DNA of 32,690 nt from Gemmatimonas sp. UBA7669 (lineage in GTDB: Bacteria; Gemmatimonadota; Gemmatimonadetes; Gemmatimonadales; Gemmatimonadaceae), in assembly GCF_002483225.1 (NCBI RefSeq), contig NZ_DLHL01000062.1, positions 1 to 32,690 of the forward strand, written 5' to 3'. A program made the position numbers and the translations under genes. Shown here in pieces: positions 1 to 7,287 of this stretch (position 1 is its first letter; every line of letters begins with the position of its first letter). Below the pieces are notes generated by a model. It made no database searches, was not told the origin of the DNA, and saw only the letters and a list, made by a program, of their open reading frames with translations.

Positions 1-18
1 GCTTCCCGAATACTTACA
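1..18 (-). repeat. 18-base terminal inverted repeat, copy 1 (probable end of an unseen inserted element)
   Basis: Read on the minus strand these bases are TGTAAGTATTCGGGAAGC, identical to the last 18 bases of the window on the plus strand. They follow directly after the His codon of the istB Walker A region (GVGKTH) and replace the expected continuation of istB. A 5' TGT start is typical of IS21-family ends, and GTAAG also recalls IS66-family ends, so this may be the tip of another insertion sequence. The identity of the two ends is direct observation; the element identity is inference. Confidence 0.7.
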
Positions 19-366
19 GTGCGTTTTGCCGACGCCGGGCGGCCCGAGGAAGACCACGTTTTCTTTGCGCTCAAGAAACTGCAGCGTGTGCAAACTCTCG
101 AGCTGATCGCGTTTCACCGACGGCTGAAACGTGAAGTCAAAGTCGTCGAGCGTTTTGACACTCGGGAGGCGCGCACAGCGCATGGCCGTTTGCAGCCGCC
201 GTTGATTCCGCAGCGCGATGTGGCTCCCCAGCAGCGCCTCCATCGCCGGGCCGGCGCTCAGCTCGCCCGCATCAATCCGCCGCAGAATGTCATCGACCGC
301 TTCGAGCGCGCCCGGCATTTTGCAGTCGGCCAGCTGGGTGCGCAGCCGGTCACGCAGCGTGCTCAT
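1..366 (-). CDS. istB: IstB-like ATP-binding protein, partial and interrupted at the Walker A motif
   Basis: IstB is the AAA+ ATPase helper that loads and activates the IstA transposase on target DNA. The 122 visible codons begin at the ATG at 366, which overlaps the istA stop by four bases (ATGA), implying coupled translation. The N-terminal helical domain (about residues 1-70, containing LRNQRRLQTAMR) and the core with FDFTFQP and VVFLGPPGVGKTH are visible. Normally Leu-Ala follows GKTH; here the codons after His116 read Cys-Lys-Tyr-Ser-Gly-Ser and come from the 18-base terminal repeat. The gene is therefore truncated or interrupted after the P-loop and lacks Walker B and the sensor motifs. 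The right-hand istB is broken at exactly the same codon. Confidence 0.9.
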   Translation of the reverse strand, partial: MSTLRDRLRTQLADCKMPGALEAVDDILRRIDAGELSAGPAMEALLGSHIALRNQRRLQTAMRCARLPSVKTLDDFDFTFQPSVKRDQLESLHTLQFLERKENVVFLGPPGVGKTHCKYSGS

Positions 367-1394
367 GACGCCTCCTCCGCGAGCAGCGCGCCGTAGTGCG
401 CGAGCGCGCGCCGCTCCACCGCGACATGCGGTACGCTGCGCGTCGTGACCACGGCGTCGCGCGGGGGCACGAGGACGAGGGACCGATACGGCCGCAGCGC
501 GAGCGGCTGCAGCGCCGCGGCTTCGTCGCGCTGGAACCGCTCGGTCGGCCGCTCGCCCGTCGTGCCGTGGATGCGCACATTGGCGACCTCCGCGAGCCAC
601 CGCGTGCACTGATAGGCGAGATCGGCATCGCCCAAAAACTCGCGGCCATACAGAAAGCTCGACCGCAGGTAACTGACGGGCCGCTCGACTTTCCCCTTCG
701 TTTGTGCGCGGTACGGCTGGCACGCCCGAATGCGAAAGCTCCAGTGCGCGGCGAAGCGCCCGAACTCGGCGTTTTCCAGCAGCTTGCCGCCGTCGGGCCG
801 CTGATCCTCGATGATCACGGCCTTGAGCTGATCAAACAGAATCTCGCGCGGCACGCCACCGAAGTCGGCGAAGGCGCGCTCGAGGCTCTGCATCACGGTC
901 AGTGCCGTTTGGCGCGGCACGAACTCCACGTACAGCTTCCGCGAGTACCCCAAGACCACGAGCACCGCGTAGCGCTTGCCCCACGGCAATTTGACGTCGG
1001 CAAAATCAAACTGCGCTTGCAGCCCTGGCGCCGTCTCGAAGCGAATGATCGGCTCGGGCTCCGGGCGCGGCCGCACGCTGGCCACATAGTCCCGCAGCCG
1101 CGTCGCTCCGCCCTGATAGCCAGCCGCCCGACACTCGGCAAACAGGCGCTCGGCGGAGAGCGCCGGATACGCCGCTAAACGCTCGTGGATGAGCGGCTTG
1201 AACCGGTCCAACTTCTGCGGGCGCGGCACGGTCGTGCGTGTCGTCTCCGCCTCCACCACCCGCGTCAGCTGGCCGGTGGCAATCCAATGGTGGACCGTCC
1301 GGCGGCTCACCCCTAACTGCTCGGCAATGGCGCGTTTCCCGAGGCCCTGCTCCAACAAGTGCTGTAGTAACACGAGGGTATCCCTGCTGTACAC
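363..1394 (-). CDS. istA: IS21-family transposase IstA
   Basis: This is a DDE transposase of 343 residues. An N-terminal helix-turn-helix occupies about residues 15-45 (AIAEQLGVSRRTVHHW). The RNase H-like catalytic core shows the expected acids: Asp in QFDFAD, Asp in LFDQLKAV and Glu in KGKVERPV. The start is a GTG preceded by a strong GGGGAGGAG ribosome-binding site, the same arrangement as in the right-hand copy. It overlaps istB by four bases. By eye the protein is about two thirds identical to the right-hand IstA (31282-32310), so the two elements are separate members of one subgroup and not a recent duplication. It is intact, shorter than classical IstA, and of a size usual for this subgroup. 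Confidence 0.95.
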   Translation of the reverse strand: MYSRDTLVLLQHLLEQGLGKRAIAEQLGVSRRTVHHWIATGQLTRVVEAETTRTTVPRPQKLDRFKPLIHERLAAYPALSAERLFAECRAAGYQGGATRLRDYVASVRPRPEPEPIIRFETAPGLQAQFDFADVKLPWGKRYAVLVVLGYSRKLYVEFVPRQTALTVMQSLERAFADFGGVPREILFDQLKAVIIEDQRPDGGKLLENAEFGRFAAHWSFRIRACQPYRAQTKGKVERPVSYLRSSFLYGREFLGDADLAYQCTRWLAEVANVRIHGTTGERPTERFQRDEAAALQPLALRPYRSLVLVPPRDAVVTTRSVPHVAVERRALAHYGALLAEEAS

Positions 1395-1473
1395 CAGTCT
1401 CCTCCCCGACGGGAAGAGACCAAGGTCGCGTCGGCACGAGGCCCGCGGAGGGCCCCGCAGGAAAGCTCCCAGG

Positions 1474-1522
1474 TGTGCAATTCTTCTTGGTGATTCTGAG
1501 CAATTTCACATTGGTGATGACA
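1474..1522 (-). repeat. IS21 left-copy terminus with two IstA-type binding sites
   Basis: Read on the minus strand, the terminus starts TGTC and carries two similar sites, ATCACCAATGTGAAATTG (from 1518 down) and ATCACCAAGAAGAATTGC (from 1494 down), each continuing into a CA-rich tail. Multiple terminal repeats are characteristic of IS21-family ends. The right element has the same arrangement at 31154-31202 with diverged sequence. Confidence 0.75.
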
Positions 1523-1555
1523 GGGGTCCGCACCGCGCTCCCACTCAAGTCGGCG

Positions 1556-1828
1556 ATGGTCACGGCGCCACTCAATGACCGCTGGCAGATCACGATCCCG
1601 CTCAGTGCGCGCGACGCGCTGGACCTGCAGCCGAGGGAACGTGTGGGATTCGTCGTCGACCGTGGCGTGCTGCGCGTCGTGAACGCCACGGCCTTGGAAC
1701 GGATCGCGCTCGGCGCATGGGCCGGCGTGTTTGGCGTCGACTTCGAGGATTCCGTGGCGACCGAGCTGGCGTTCGACGACCGGCTTGCCGACCACGTGCA
1801 ACGCCTGCTGGATCGCCGCGCCCTGTAG
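1556..1828 (+). CDS. AbrB/SpoVT-domain protein, antitoxin-like
   Basis: This 90-residue protein has a SpoVT-AbrB swapped-hairpin DNA-binding signature near its N-terminus (DRWQITIPLSARDALDL followed by ERVGFVVDRGVLRVV). Such domains are typical of MazE/VapB-type antitoxins and transition regulators. The C-terminal 40 residues are acidic-helical, as in antitoxins that wrap a partner toxin. An in-frame ATG at 1517 lies inside the IS21 terminus, so the first ATG outside the IS, at 1556, is preferred. The IS ends only 33 bases upstream and probably replaced the native promoter. The next gene starts 21 bases downstream and looks co-transcribed. No PIN or MazF toxin is present, so the antitoxin role is inferred from the domain only. 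Confidence 0.7.
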   Translation: MVTAPLNDRWQITIPLSARDALDLQPRERVGFVVDRGVLRVVNATALERIALGAWAGVFGVDFEDSVATELAFDDRLADHVQRLLDRRAL

Positions 1829-1849
1829 CGCCGGCGACGGACGGCGACC

Positions 1850-2161
1850 ATGCGCTCCAGACGCGCTGCGCGCCCGACGCCGGGCGCTCGACATCACATG
1901 CGCTCGCGACGGCTGGCCTCGGGGACGGCGTGGATCTACGCCCTCCCCGAGGCGCGCGCTCTGATCGCGCGGGTCGAGCGCATCGTGCAGGAAAGCGGGA
2001 ATGGGCAGCCCTTCGACGCGGTCGGTTGGCTCGCCGAGTGGCTCCGGCGCCCCGTCCCCGCGCTCGGCGGACGCGCCCCGCGTGCGATGATGGGGAGCGC
2101 GGAAGGCCGGGCTCACGTGTTTCGAGTCGTTGCACAGATGCAGTCGGGAGCCTACGGCTAG
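1850..2161 (+). CDS. MbcA/ParS/Xre-type antitoxin (toxin-binding domain)
   Basis: The protein of up to 103 residues matches the toxin-binding domain of MbcA/ParS antitoxins (DUF2384). The pattern is V-RIV-ESGNG-PFDAVGWLAEWL, then PVPALGGRAP, and a closing MQSGAY motif typical of the family C-terminus. These antitoxins normally neutralise RES-domain toxins that attack NAD or a nucleotide-synthesis enzyme. No RES-like gene follows: the next 150 bases show no coding signal and the next gene is on the other strand. An in-frame ATG at 1898 gives a compact 87-residue version that fits family length better; the first 16 residues are Arg-rich and doubtful. It lies 21 bases after the AbrB-like gene and probably shares its transcript. 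Confidence 0.75.
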   Translation: MRSRRAARPTPGARHHMRSRRLASGTAWIYALPEARALIARVERIVQESGNGQPFDAVGWLAEWLRRPVPALGGRAPRAMMGSAEGRAHVFRVVAQMQSGAYG

Positions 2162-2312
2162 ACCTGACCGTGTCCCGGCCCGCTCCGCCGCGCCGCGCCG
2201 CGCCGTCACGCCACTCGAAAGCTCGCCGTGTATGCCCACGCCGGCGCGCACCGGCCAAGGAGCCGGAATCCCGCGTGCTCCACGAGCTCGCACCGCGACC
2301 CGAAGTATGCGG

Positions 2313-2861
2313 TTAGAGGTCGCGTGCGGACGCACTATGCGCCACGTCGCGTCGGCGCACGAGTGGGATCATCCACCACAGCATGAAGATCGCGGCGGCA
2401 ACTACCGCGCTGACCACGTCGGCCACGCGGGTACCGGCCACGTGGGTGAGTACGAAGTGCGTGGCGAGGACCAACGCGACCGAGAACGGGACCATGCCCG
2501 CCACCACCAGACGCGTCGATCCGCGCTTGAACCGGATGCGGTCGCTGAGCGGGGTCAAAATCCGGTGTTGCGCCGCCGGCGCACTGAAGAGCACGAGACT
2601 GACCAGCGCGCAGACGAAGAGCACGACGTAGAGGCGGCGGTGACCAGGCCCGACCCGCGCGAACCCTTCGCTGAAGGGGAGGACGATAAGGAACCCGGTG
2701 AGCACCTGCACGCCCTGCAGAAGCACGCGCAGCTCTTGTAGCAAATCCCCGAGATCGCCCGCGCCATCCCGGGCGGACTCGCGGTCCCTTTCCGCGGGCT
2801 CAGCGTTGCTGCTCACAGTCTCGGGCCGTGGGTTAGCATGTGCAAACACAACACACGCCAC
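2313..2861 (-). CDS. DUF6328 family membrane protein
   Basis: A protein of about 182 residues with four predicted membrane segments. After a charged cytoplasmic N-terminus comes the family signature ELRVLLQGVQVLTGFLIVLP, then F-EGFARV, a second helix (VLFVCALVSLVLFSAPAA), a histidine and basic loop (QHRILTP), and two further helices ending in WWMIPLVRRR. The arrangement matches DUF6328 proteins, which have no established function. It is not overlapped by its neighbours and precedes the flagellar-type gene by about 30 bases on the other side of its start, so it may be separately transcribed. The first 40 residues are poorly constrained, and the start could be internal. Confidence 0.75.
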   Translation of the reverse strand: MACVVFAHANPRPETVSSNAEPAERDRESARDGAGDLGDLLQELRVLLQGVQVLTGFLIVLPFSEGFARVGPGHRRLYVVLFVCALVSLVLFSAPAAQHRILTPLSDRIRFKRGSTRLVVAGMVPFSVALVLATHFVLTHVAGTRVADVVSAVVAAAIFMLWWMIPLVRRRDVAHSASARDL

Positions 2862-2891
2862 GGCTCATACTGACCCCCAGCGCCGTCTGGT

Positions 2892-3599
2892 TCACGTAGC
2901 CGGCTTCCCCAACTCCGTGGCTAAGCCCTCCACCGATTCCGCGATGGCGTCGACTTGGTGCAGCGCACCGTACGCGCGCTGGATCAGGACGAGCTCCACC
3001 AAGCCGTCGAGGATGTTCACATTGCTGGCCTCGAGTGCGCCTTGGCGGACGCCGGTCGCGTTGCGGTCGGGGAGTCGCGTCGCTGGCGGCACGAAGAGGC
3101 CACTCCCCTGGCGTTCGAGCACCACATCCCCCGGCGTGCGCTCTACACGAAGCCGGTCGACGATCCGCCCGTCCACACGCACCTGCCCAGCCCCGTCCAC
3201 CCCAATGCTCCCGACGGGGGCACCCGAGGGAATGCGAATGCCGCCGCCCTCTCCGAGGAGCGCATTGCCATGCGCATCCACCACCGCCCCATCGGCGGTG
3301 AGCGAGAAGGACCCGCCCCGCGTGAGCCGCTCGCCCGCTGCGGTGTTGACCACGAAGAAGCCGGGCCCCTCAAGCGCCAAGTCGAGCGGACGACCCGTCG
3401 ATTCCAGCGCGCCCGGCCGCAGGTCGGTCTGACTCTCTGCCACCGGCCCGGCATCGGCCGCCGCGCCCGCGAGCATCCGCGCGAAGACGTGCTCGCCCTT
3501 GAAGCCGGTCGTCGACGCGTTCGCCAAGTTGTTCGAGATGGCCTCCTGGCGACGCAAGATGACGCGTTTCGCAGCCGCGATCAGCTCATCGCCGCTCAT
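2892..3599 (-). CDS. flgF: Flagellar basal-body rod protein, FlgF/FlgG family
   Basis: This 235-residue protein has the hallmarks of flagellar rod and hook proteins. The N-terminal rod signature is EAISNNLANASTTGFKG. A central domain contains GPGFFVV and a TRGGSFSL strand pair, and the conserved C-terminal helix includes ALEASNVNILDGLVELVLIQ followed by RAYGA. Length fits FlgF. The ATG at 3599 is chosen because a GGAG site sits just upstream; an ORF extension to 3686 is low complexity. In a cell it would form part of the proximal rod in the periplasm. No other flagellar gene is in the window, so it is isolated among metal genes. It could be a displaced single gene or the edge of a flagellar locus. 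Confidence 0.85.
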   Translation of the reverse strand: MSGDELIAAAKRVILRRQEAISNNLANASTTGFKGEHVFARMLAGAAADAGPVAESQTDLRPGALESTGRPLDLALEGPGFFVVNTAAGERLTRGGSFSLTADGAVVDAHGNALLGEGGGIRIPSGAPVGSIGVDGAGQVRVDGRIVDRLRVERTPGDVVLERQGSGLFVPPATRLPDRNATGVRQGALEASNVNILDGLVELVLIQRAYGALHQVDAIAESVEGLATELGKPAT

Positions 3600-3713
3600 G
3601 TGCGCTCCACAGACGGGATAAGTGTGCGCGCGCGTCCGCGCGCTCGGCCCACGGCGCGGCGCCGGCGCAGATCGTCCATCGTGCATGGGTGTGCATGTGG
3701 TCGAGCGCGCATG

Positions 3714-4352
3714 TCAGCGACCCTGGCGGCCGACGAAGGACCAGCGCTGTGTCGGGAAGGTCTTCCCGGTCCACGTCAGGCGCAGATGTGTGCGATCCGT
3801 CCCGCCGGTCGAGTCGAGCGTGACATAGCCGCATTCGCGATTGCGCCCTGGTTGCTGACTTACGCAGAGCACGGTGGTGCGCCCGGCCCGGCCCGGGTCC
3901 GCGGTCGACGTTCCTCCGGGCGCGTCCTCGATCCACCACCAGAGGCGTCCGCTGGACAGCGACCGCGGGCTCGCGGGGTTTCGCACACGCACCTCGACCC
4001 GATGCATAACCCCCTGGGCCCCCAGGGCCCACACTACCGAGTCCGGTGCAGTGCGGCCGGGCGCCAGCCGCTGTGGGGCGCTCCACTCCCCGATGAGCGT
4101 CGCCGGCCAGCGCCGCGTCGCGGCCTCGCTCCCCGCGCGTGGCCATCGCGTGCCGCATCCCGTTACGGCGACCGACGCGAGCACGGCGAGCATCGTCCAG
4201 CGCGCGGTCAGCGTGCGCGCGGTCAGCGTGCGCGCGGTCAGCGTGCGCGCGGTCACCGGGCGCGCGGTTACCGGGCGCGAGAACGGCGCTCGCGTGCGCC
4301 CCTGTCCCCGCCCTGCGCATGCCTGGGCACGCACGTCCCGTCGGCAGCTCAT
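3714..4352 (-). CDS. Putative lipoprotein with repeat-encoded Arg-rich N-terminus
   Basis: The ORF encodes 212 residues from an ATG at 4352 that overlaps the P-type ATPase stop by four bases (ATGA), suggesting coupled translation as last gene of the metal operon. Residues 1-53 are Arg-rich and include five 5-residue repeats (TARTL/TARPV) encoded by a 15-base tandem repeat. A hydrophobic stretch, MLAVLASVAVTGC, then provides a lipobox with Cys near residue 66. The mature part (about 145 residues) contains RLWWWIED, a Cys pair around LCVSQQPGRNRECGYVTLD, and RTHLRLTWTGKTF, suggesting a small beta-rich domain. I do not recognise a characterised family. A shorter start at 4193 would give a 159-residue lipoprotein with a very short n-region. 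Confidence 0.6.
   Translation of the reverse strand: MSCRRDVRAQACAGRGQGRTRAPFSRPVTARPVTARTLTARTLTARTLTARWTMLAVLASVAVTGCGTRWPRAGSEAATRRWPATLIGEWSAPQRLAPGRTAPDSVVWALGAQGVMHRVEVRVRNPASPRSLSSGRLWWWIEDAPGGTSTADPGRAGRTTVLCVSQQPGRNRECGYVTLDSTGGTDRTHLRLTWTGKTFPTQRWSFVGRQGR
4201..4275. repeat. Five tandem 15-base repeats
   Basis: Five head-to-tail units begin CGCGCGGT: three are identical (CGCGCGGTCAGCGTG) and two are variants ending in ACCGGG. The unit length is a multiple of three, so copy-number change would lengthen or shorten the lipoprotein N-terminus without a frameshift. Confidence 0.95.
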
Positions 4353-7138
4353 ACCGGCCCCCGATAGCGCAGCAAGCGAAGCGCGTTCGCGATCACGATC
4401 AGTGTGCTGCCTTCGTGCGCGATGACGGCCGGGCCGATGCCCGCGACGCCGGTCACCGTCACGACGACGAGCCCCGCGATCACGCCGAGCGAGACGTACA
4501 GATTCTGGCGAATGACACGCCGCGCGGCCCGGGAGAGTCCGATGGCGAAGGGCAGGCGGCCAAGATCGTCCCCCATGAGCGCGACGTCGGCCGTCTCGAG
4601 CGCCGCGGCGGTTCCCGCGCCGCCCATCGCAATGCCCACGGTCGCATGCGCAAGCGCCGGTGCGTCGTTCACGCCGTCGCCCACCATGGCTACCGGCCCT
4701 TGGGCCGCGAGCTCGCGAATGGCCGTCACCTTGTCTTCGGGCAGCAGACCAGCGCGCACCTGGTCCACACCGACCGCCGTGCCCACCGCATTGCCGACAC
4801 CCGCATTGTCGCCGGTCAGCATGATGATGCGCTGAATGCCGGCCGCGCGGAGCGCGACCAGCGTGTCGCGCGCATTCGCGCGCGGTTCGTCGGCGAGGCC
4901 CAACACGCCAAGGAATTCGGGCGTGTGACCGACGCGTCGAACGATCATCGTGCTGCGGCCCGCTTGCTCCAGGCGCGTGACCGCATCGCGCACGTCCTGC
5001 GGCACGACCACACCGGCGTCCTCGAACAGCAGCGCGCGGCCAATCTCCACCGGCGCGCCGCCCACCGGCGCGCGGACGCCGCGCGCCGTAATGGATTGCA
5101 GCTCGCCGGCATCGGGCAACGCGAGCTTGCGCGTCTCTGCCGCGCGCACAACGGCCTTTGCGAGCGGGTGCTGTGACCGCTGCTCCACCGCGGCCGCGTT
5201 GCCGAGGAGCAGCGTCTCATCGACGCCCGCCATCGGGACGATGTCCGTCACCGATGGTTCGCCGACGGTAATCGTGCCGGTCTTGTCGAGCGCCAGCGAG
5301 CGAATGGATCCCAGGGACTCGAGATACGCGCCGCCCTTGATCAACACGCCGTTGCGCGCAGCCTGCGCGATACCCGACAGCACCGCCGCGGGGGTGCCCA
5401 AGGCCAAGGCGCAGGGACTCGCGGCGACGAGGACGGCCATCGCCCGTGCGAACGCCTCAGGCCACGTGAGGAGCCCCAGGAGTGGCGGGACGACGATGAG
5501 GAGCACGTCGCCGATCAACACAACCGGCACAAAGATGCGAGCGAAGCGCTCGGTAAACTGCTGCGTCGGTGCCTTCTGCGTCTGCGCCTCAGACACGAGC
5601 TTGATGACCCGGTCGAGCGTGCGGTCGCCGATGGCGGCGGTCACGTCGATGACGAGTGCCCCTTCCCCGTTCACCGTGCCGGCGAAGACCGGATCGCCCG
5701 GCGCCTTATCGACCGGCACGCTCTCGCCCGTGATGGGCGCCTGGTTCACCCCGGAGCGGCCCTCGCGCACCGTCCCGTCGACGGGCACCCGTTCCGCGGG
5801 TTTCACCACGACCTGATCGCCCGGCTTCACGTCGGCAATCGGCAGCGTGACTTCGCGCTGCACCCCGTTCTCCTCACGCAGCACCGTCGCCTTGGAAGGC
5901 GCCAGCGTGCCGAGCGCCTTGATCGCGTTCCGTGCCCGGCCGAGCGCATAGTGCTCGAGCGCATGCCCAAGACTGAACAGGAAGAGCAGCAATGCGCCTT
6001 CGGCCCACTCCCCCAACGCCGCGGCGCCAGCCGCGGCCACGACCATCAGCAGGTCGATGTTGAAGTGGAACTTGCCGCGCCGCAGGTCGCGCAGAAAATG
6101 CCCGACGTTGTCGCGCGCGCCGAACACGTACGCCGCGATGAAGAGCGCCAGCGACACGCCGGGGGCGGCCGCCTGCGAGCGCTCGAGCAACCATCCGCCC
6201 AGCAGGAAGACGCCTGACGCCAGGCTCCATGCGAGCTCGCGGTTCCGCGCGTACCAGCCACGTGGGGCGCCGTCCGAGGCGGCATCCTCGCCGACATCCG
6301 CACCGTGATCGTCGTCCCCTCGGTCCTGTGTGAGCTCCGGGGCCGCGGTCGGCGCATCGCCGTTGGCCGAAGCCGCGCCGCTTGCCATCGGACGTGTACC
6401 AGCTGCCGCTGGCGTCGGTACGCTGCGCAGCGTCTCGTCCGCGACGGCATCGCGAGCGCCATTGCTGCCCGCTCGGTCACCGCCGTCGACGTCACGGGCG
6501 GTGGGCCCCGTCGACGCAGGCCGCGCCTGCGCCGACGCGGGCGCTCGCCCATCAGCGCTGGAGTTGCGCGCCGACACGCCTGGCAGCAACGCACTGAGGT
6601 CGGGCGCGGCGCCGGCCCCGCGCAGCTGCTCGCCAATCGCCGACGGGGTGGTTTGCCCGCGGTCGTATTCCACGCGCACCACCTGACCGGCCAAACTCAC
6701 CGACACGTGCGTGATGCCGGGCGTGTCCGACAGCACTGATTCGATGCGTTGCGCGTCGTCTTCGCTAGTGATCGCGCGGATGGGCACGAGCAAGTGCGCA
6801 AACTGGCCGGTCACCTCCGCACCGGCGGCGCGGGCGAGCGCGGTCACCGCGTTCAGCGTAACCCGGGCGGGATCGTAGTGGAGGCACAGTACCGGCGTGT
6901 CCACCGTGCGCGGCTCGCGGCCCGTGGCTGTCCGGGTCGATGAGGATGACGAGGACGCACCCGCCACTATGACGGCGGAGGCGGTCTCCGGCTCTACGTC
7001 CCCGGGCAGCATGACGTGCACGCGCACCACGCCATCGCGCTGCCCCAGCAGCTGCGTCAGGCGGGCCACACACCGGTCGCGCGCGTCCGGCACGTCCGGC
7101 AGCAGCAGGGGAATATCAATGCGTGTCACGTGTTGCAT
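4349..7138 (-). CDS. P1B-4-type heavy-metal translocating P-type ATPase
   Basis: This 929-residue inner-membrane pump should use ATP to export divalent metal from the cytoplasm. It shows TGESVPVDK (actuator, about residue 470), the membrane motif ASPCALALGTP (about 572), the phosphorylated Asp in DKTGTIT (about 616), MVGDGVNDAPA, and HEGST near the C-terminus (about 907). SPC instead of CPC together with HEG-T is the P1B-4 signature, a class linked to Co, Zn, Cd or Fe(II) export (CzcP, PfeT). The first 330 residues hold two ferredoxin-like HMA-type folds without CxxC, plus an acidic linker containing DDDHGADVGED. The ATG at 7138 has an AGGA site upstream; longer extension is not supported. 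It overlaps a small ORF upstream and the lipoprotein downstream. Confidence 0.93.
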   Translation of the reverse strand: MQHVTRIDIPLLLPDVPDARDRCVARLTQLLGQRDGVVRVHVMLPGDVEPETASAVIVAGASSSSSSTRTATGREPRTVDTPVLCLHYDPARVTLNAVTALARAAGAEVTGQFAHLLVPIRAITSEDDAQRIESVLSDTPGITHVSVSLAGQVVRVEYDRGQTTPSAIGEQLRGAGAAPDLSALLPGVSARNSSADGRAPASAQARPASTGPTARDVDGGDRAGSNGARDAVADETLRSVPTPAAAGTRPMASGAASANGDAPTAAPELTQDRGDDDHGADVGEDAASDGAPRGWYARNRELAWSLASGVFLLGGWLLERSQAAAPGVSLALFIAAYVFGARDNVGHFLRDLRRGKFHFNIDLLMVVAAAGAAALGEWAEGALLLFLFSLGHALEHYALGRARNAIKALGTLAPSKATVLREENGVQREVTLPIADVKPGDQVVVKPAERVPVDGTVREGRSGVNQAPITGESVPVDKAPGDPVFAGTVNGEGALVIDVTAAIGDRTLDRVIKLVSEAQTQKAPTQQFTERFARIFVPVVLIGDVLLIVVPPLLGLLTWPEAFARAMAVLVAASPCALALGTPAAVLSGIAQAARNGVLIKGGAYLESLGSIRSLALDKTGTITVGEPSVTDIVPMAGVDETLLLGNAAAVEQRSQHPLAKAVVRAAETRKLALPDAGELQSITARGVRAPVGGAPVEIGRALLFEDAGVVVPQDVRDAVTRLEQAGRSTMIVRRVGHTPEFLGVLGLADEPRANARDTLVALRAAGIQRIIMLTGDNAGVGNAVGTAVGVDQVRAGLLPEDKVTAIRELAAQGPVAMVGDGVNDAPALAHATVGIAMGGAGTAAALETADVALMGDDLGRLPFAIGLSRAARRVIRQNLYVSLGVIAGLVVVTVTGVAGIGPAVIAHEGSTLIVIANALRLLRYRGPV

Positions 7139-7287
7139 GCGACGTCCTCGTGTCTCGTGGAAACGGTGATCCGTTGGGGGGTGGCAGACAGCAGGTGATC
7201 CAGCACGTGGCCAACCGCTTGACCGACCGCACGCGTGAACCCCGCAGTGCGTAGGGTTTGCTGGTTTGCGGCGCGAGCGCTCAACAT
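7126..7287 (-). CDS. Small coupled ORF, 53 residues, unknown
   Basis: A short ORF exactly fills the gap between the HEAT lipoprotein and the metal ATPase. Its ATG at 7287 overlaps the upstream stop (ATGTTGA), and its TGA at 7126-7128 lies 13 bases inside the next gene start, as seen in other junctions of this operon. An AGGA ribosome-binding site lies about seven bases before the ATG. The product starts MLSARAANQQTLRTAG and contains an amphipathic stretch AVGQAVGHVLDHLLS with two His; it ends in a Cys. There is no signal peptide or membrane segment. I recognise no family. The overlap pattern is observed; that it is translated is inference. Confidence 0.5.
   Translation of the reverse strand: MLSARAANQQTLRTAGFTRAVGQAVGHVLDHLLSATPQRITVSTRHEDVACNT

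Larger units (their letters stand above)
1..1522 (-). mobile_element. IS21-family insertion sequence, left copy, 3' part missing
   Basis: The element has the IS21 layout of istA followed by an overlapping istB, transcribed leftward out of the window. Its upstream end is defined at 1522, where the minus strand begins TGTCATCACC, and it contains two similar sites of about 21 bases as expected for IstA binding. The right copy at 31154 also begins TGTCA and has the same site layout. Only the first 116 codons of istB are native before an unrelated 18-base sequence reaches the window edge. The inner flank begins with GGGG on the plus strand. Activity is doubtful because the IstB ATPase is cut right after its P-loop. 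Confidence 0.9.

Noticed and set aside
2162..2312. RES-type toxin after the MbcA-like antitoxin
   Set aside because: Only about 150 bases are available and no frame shows RES motifs or a start with a ribosome site.
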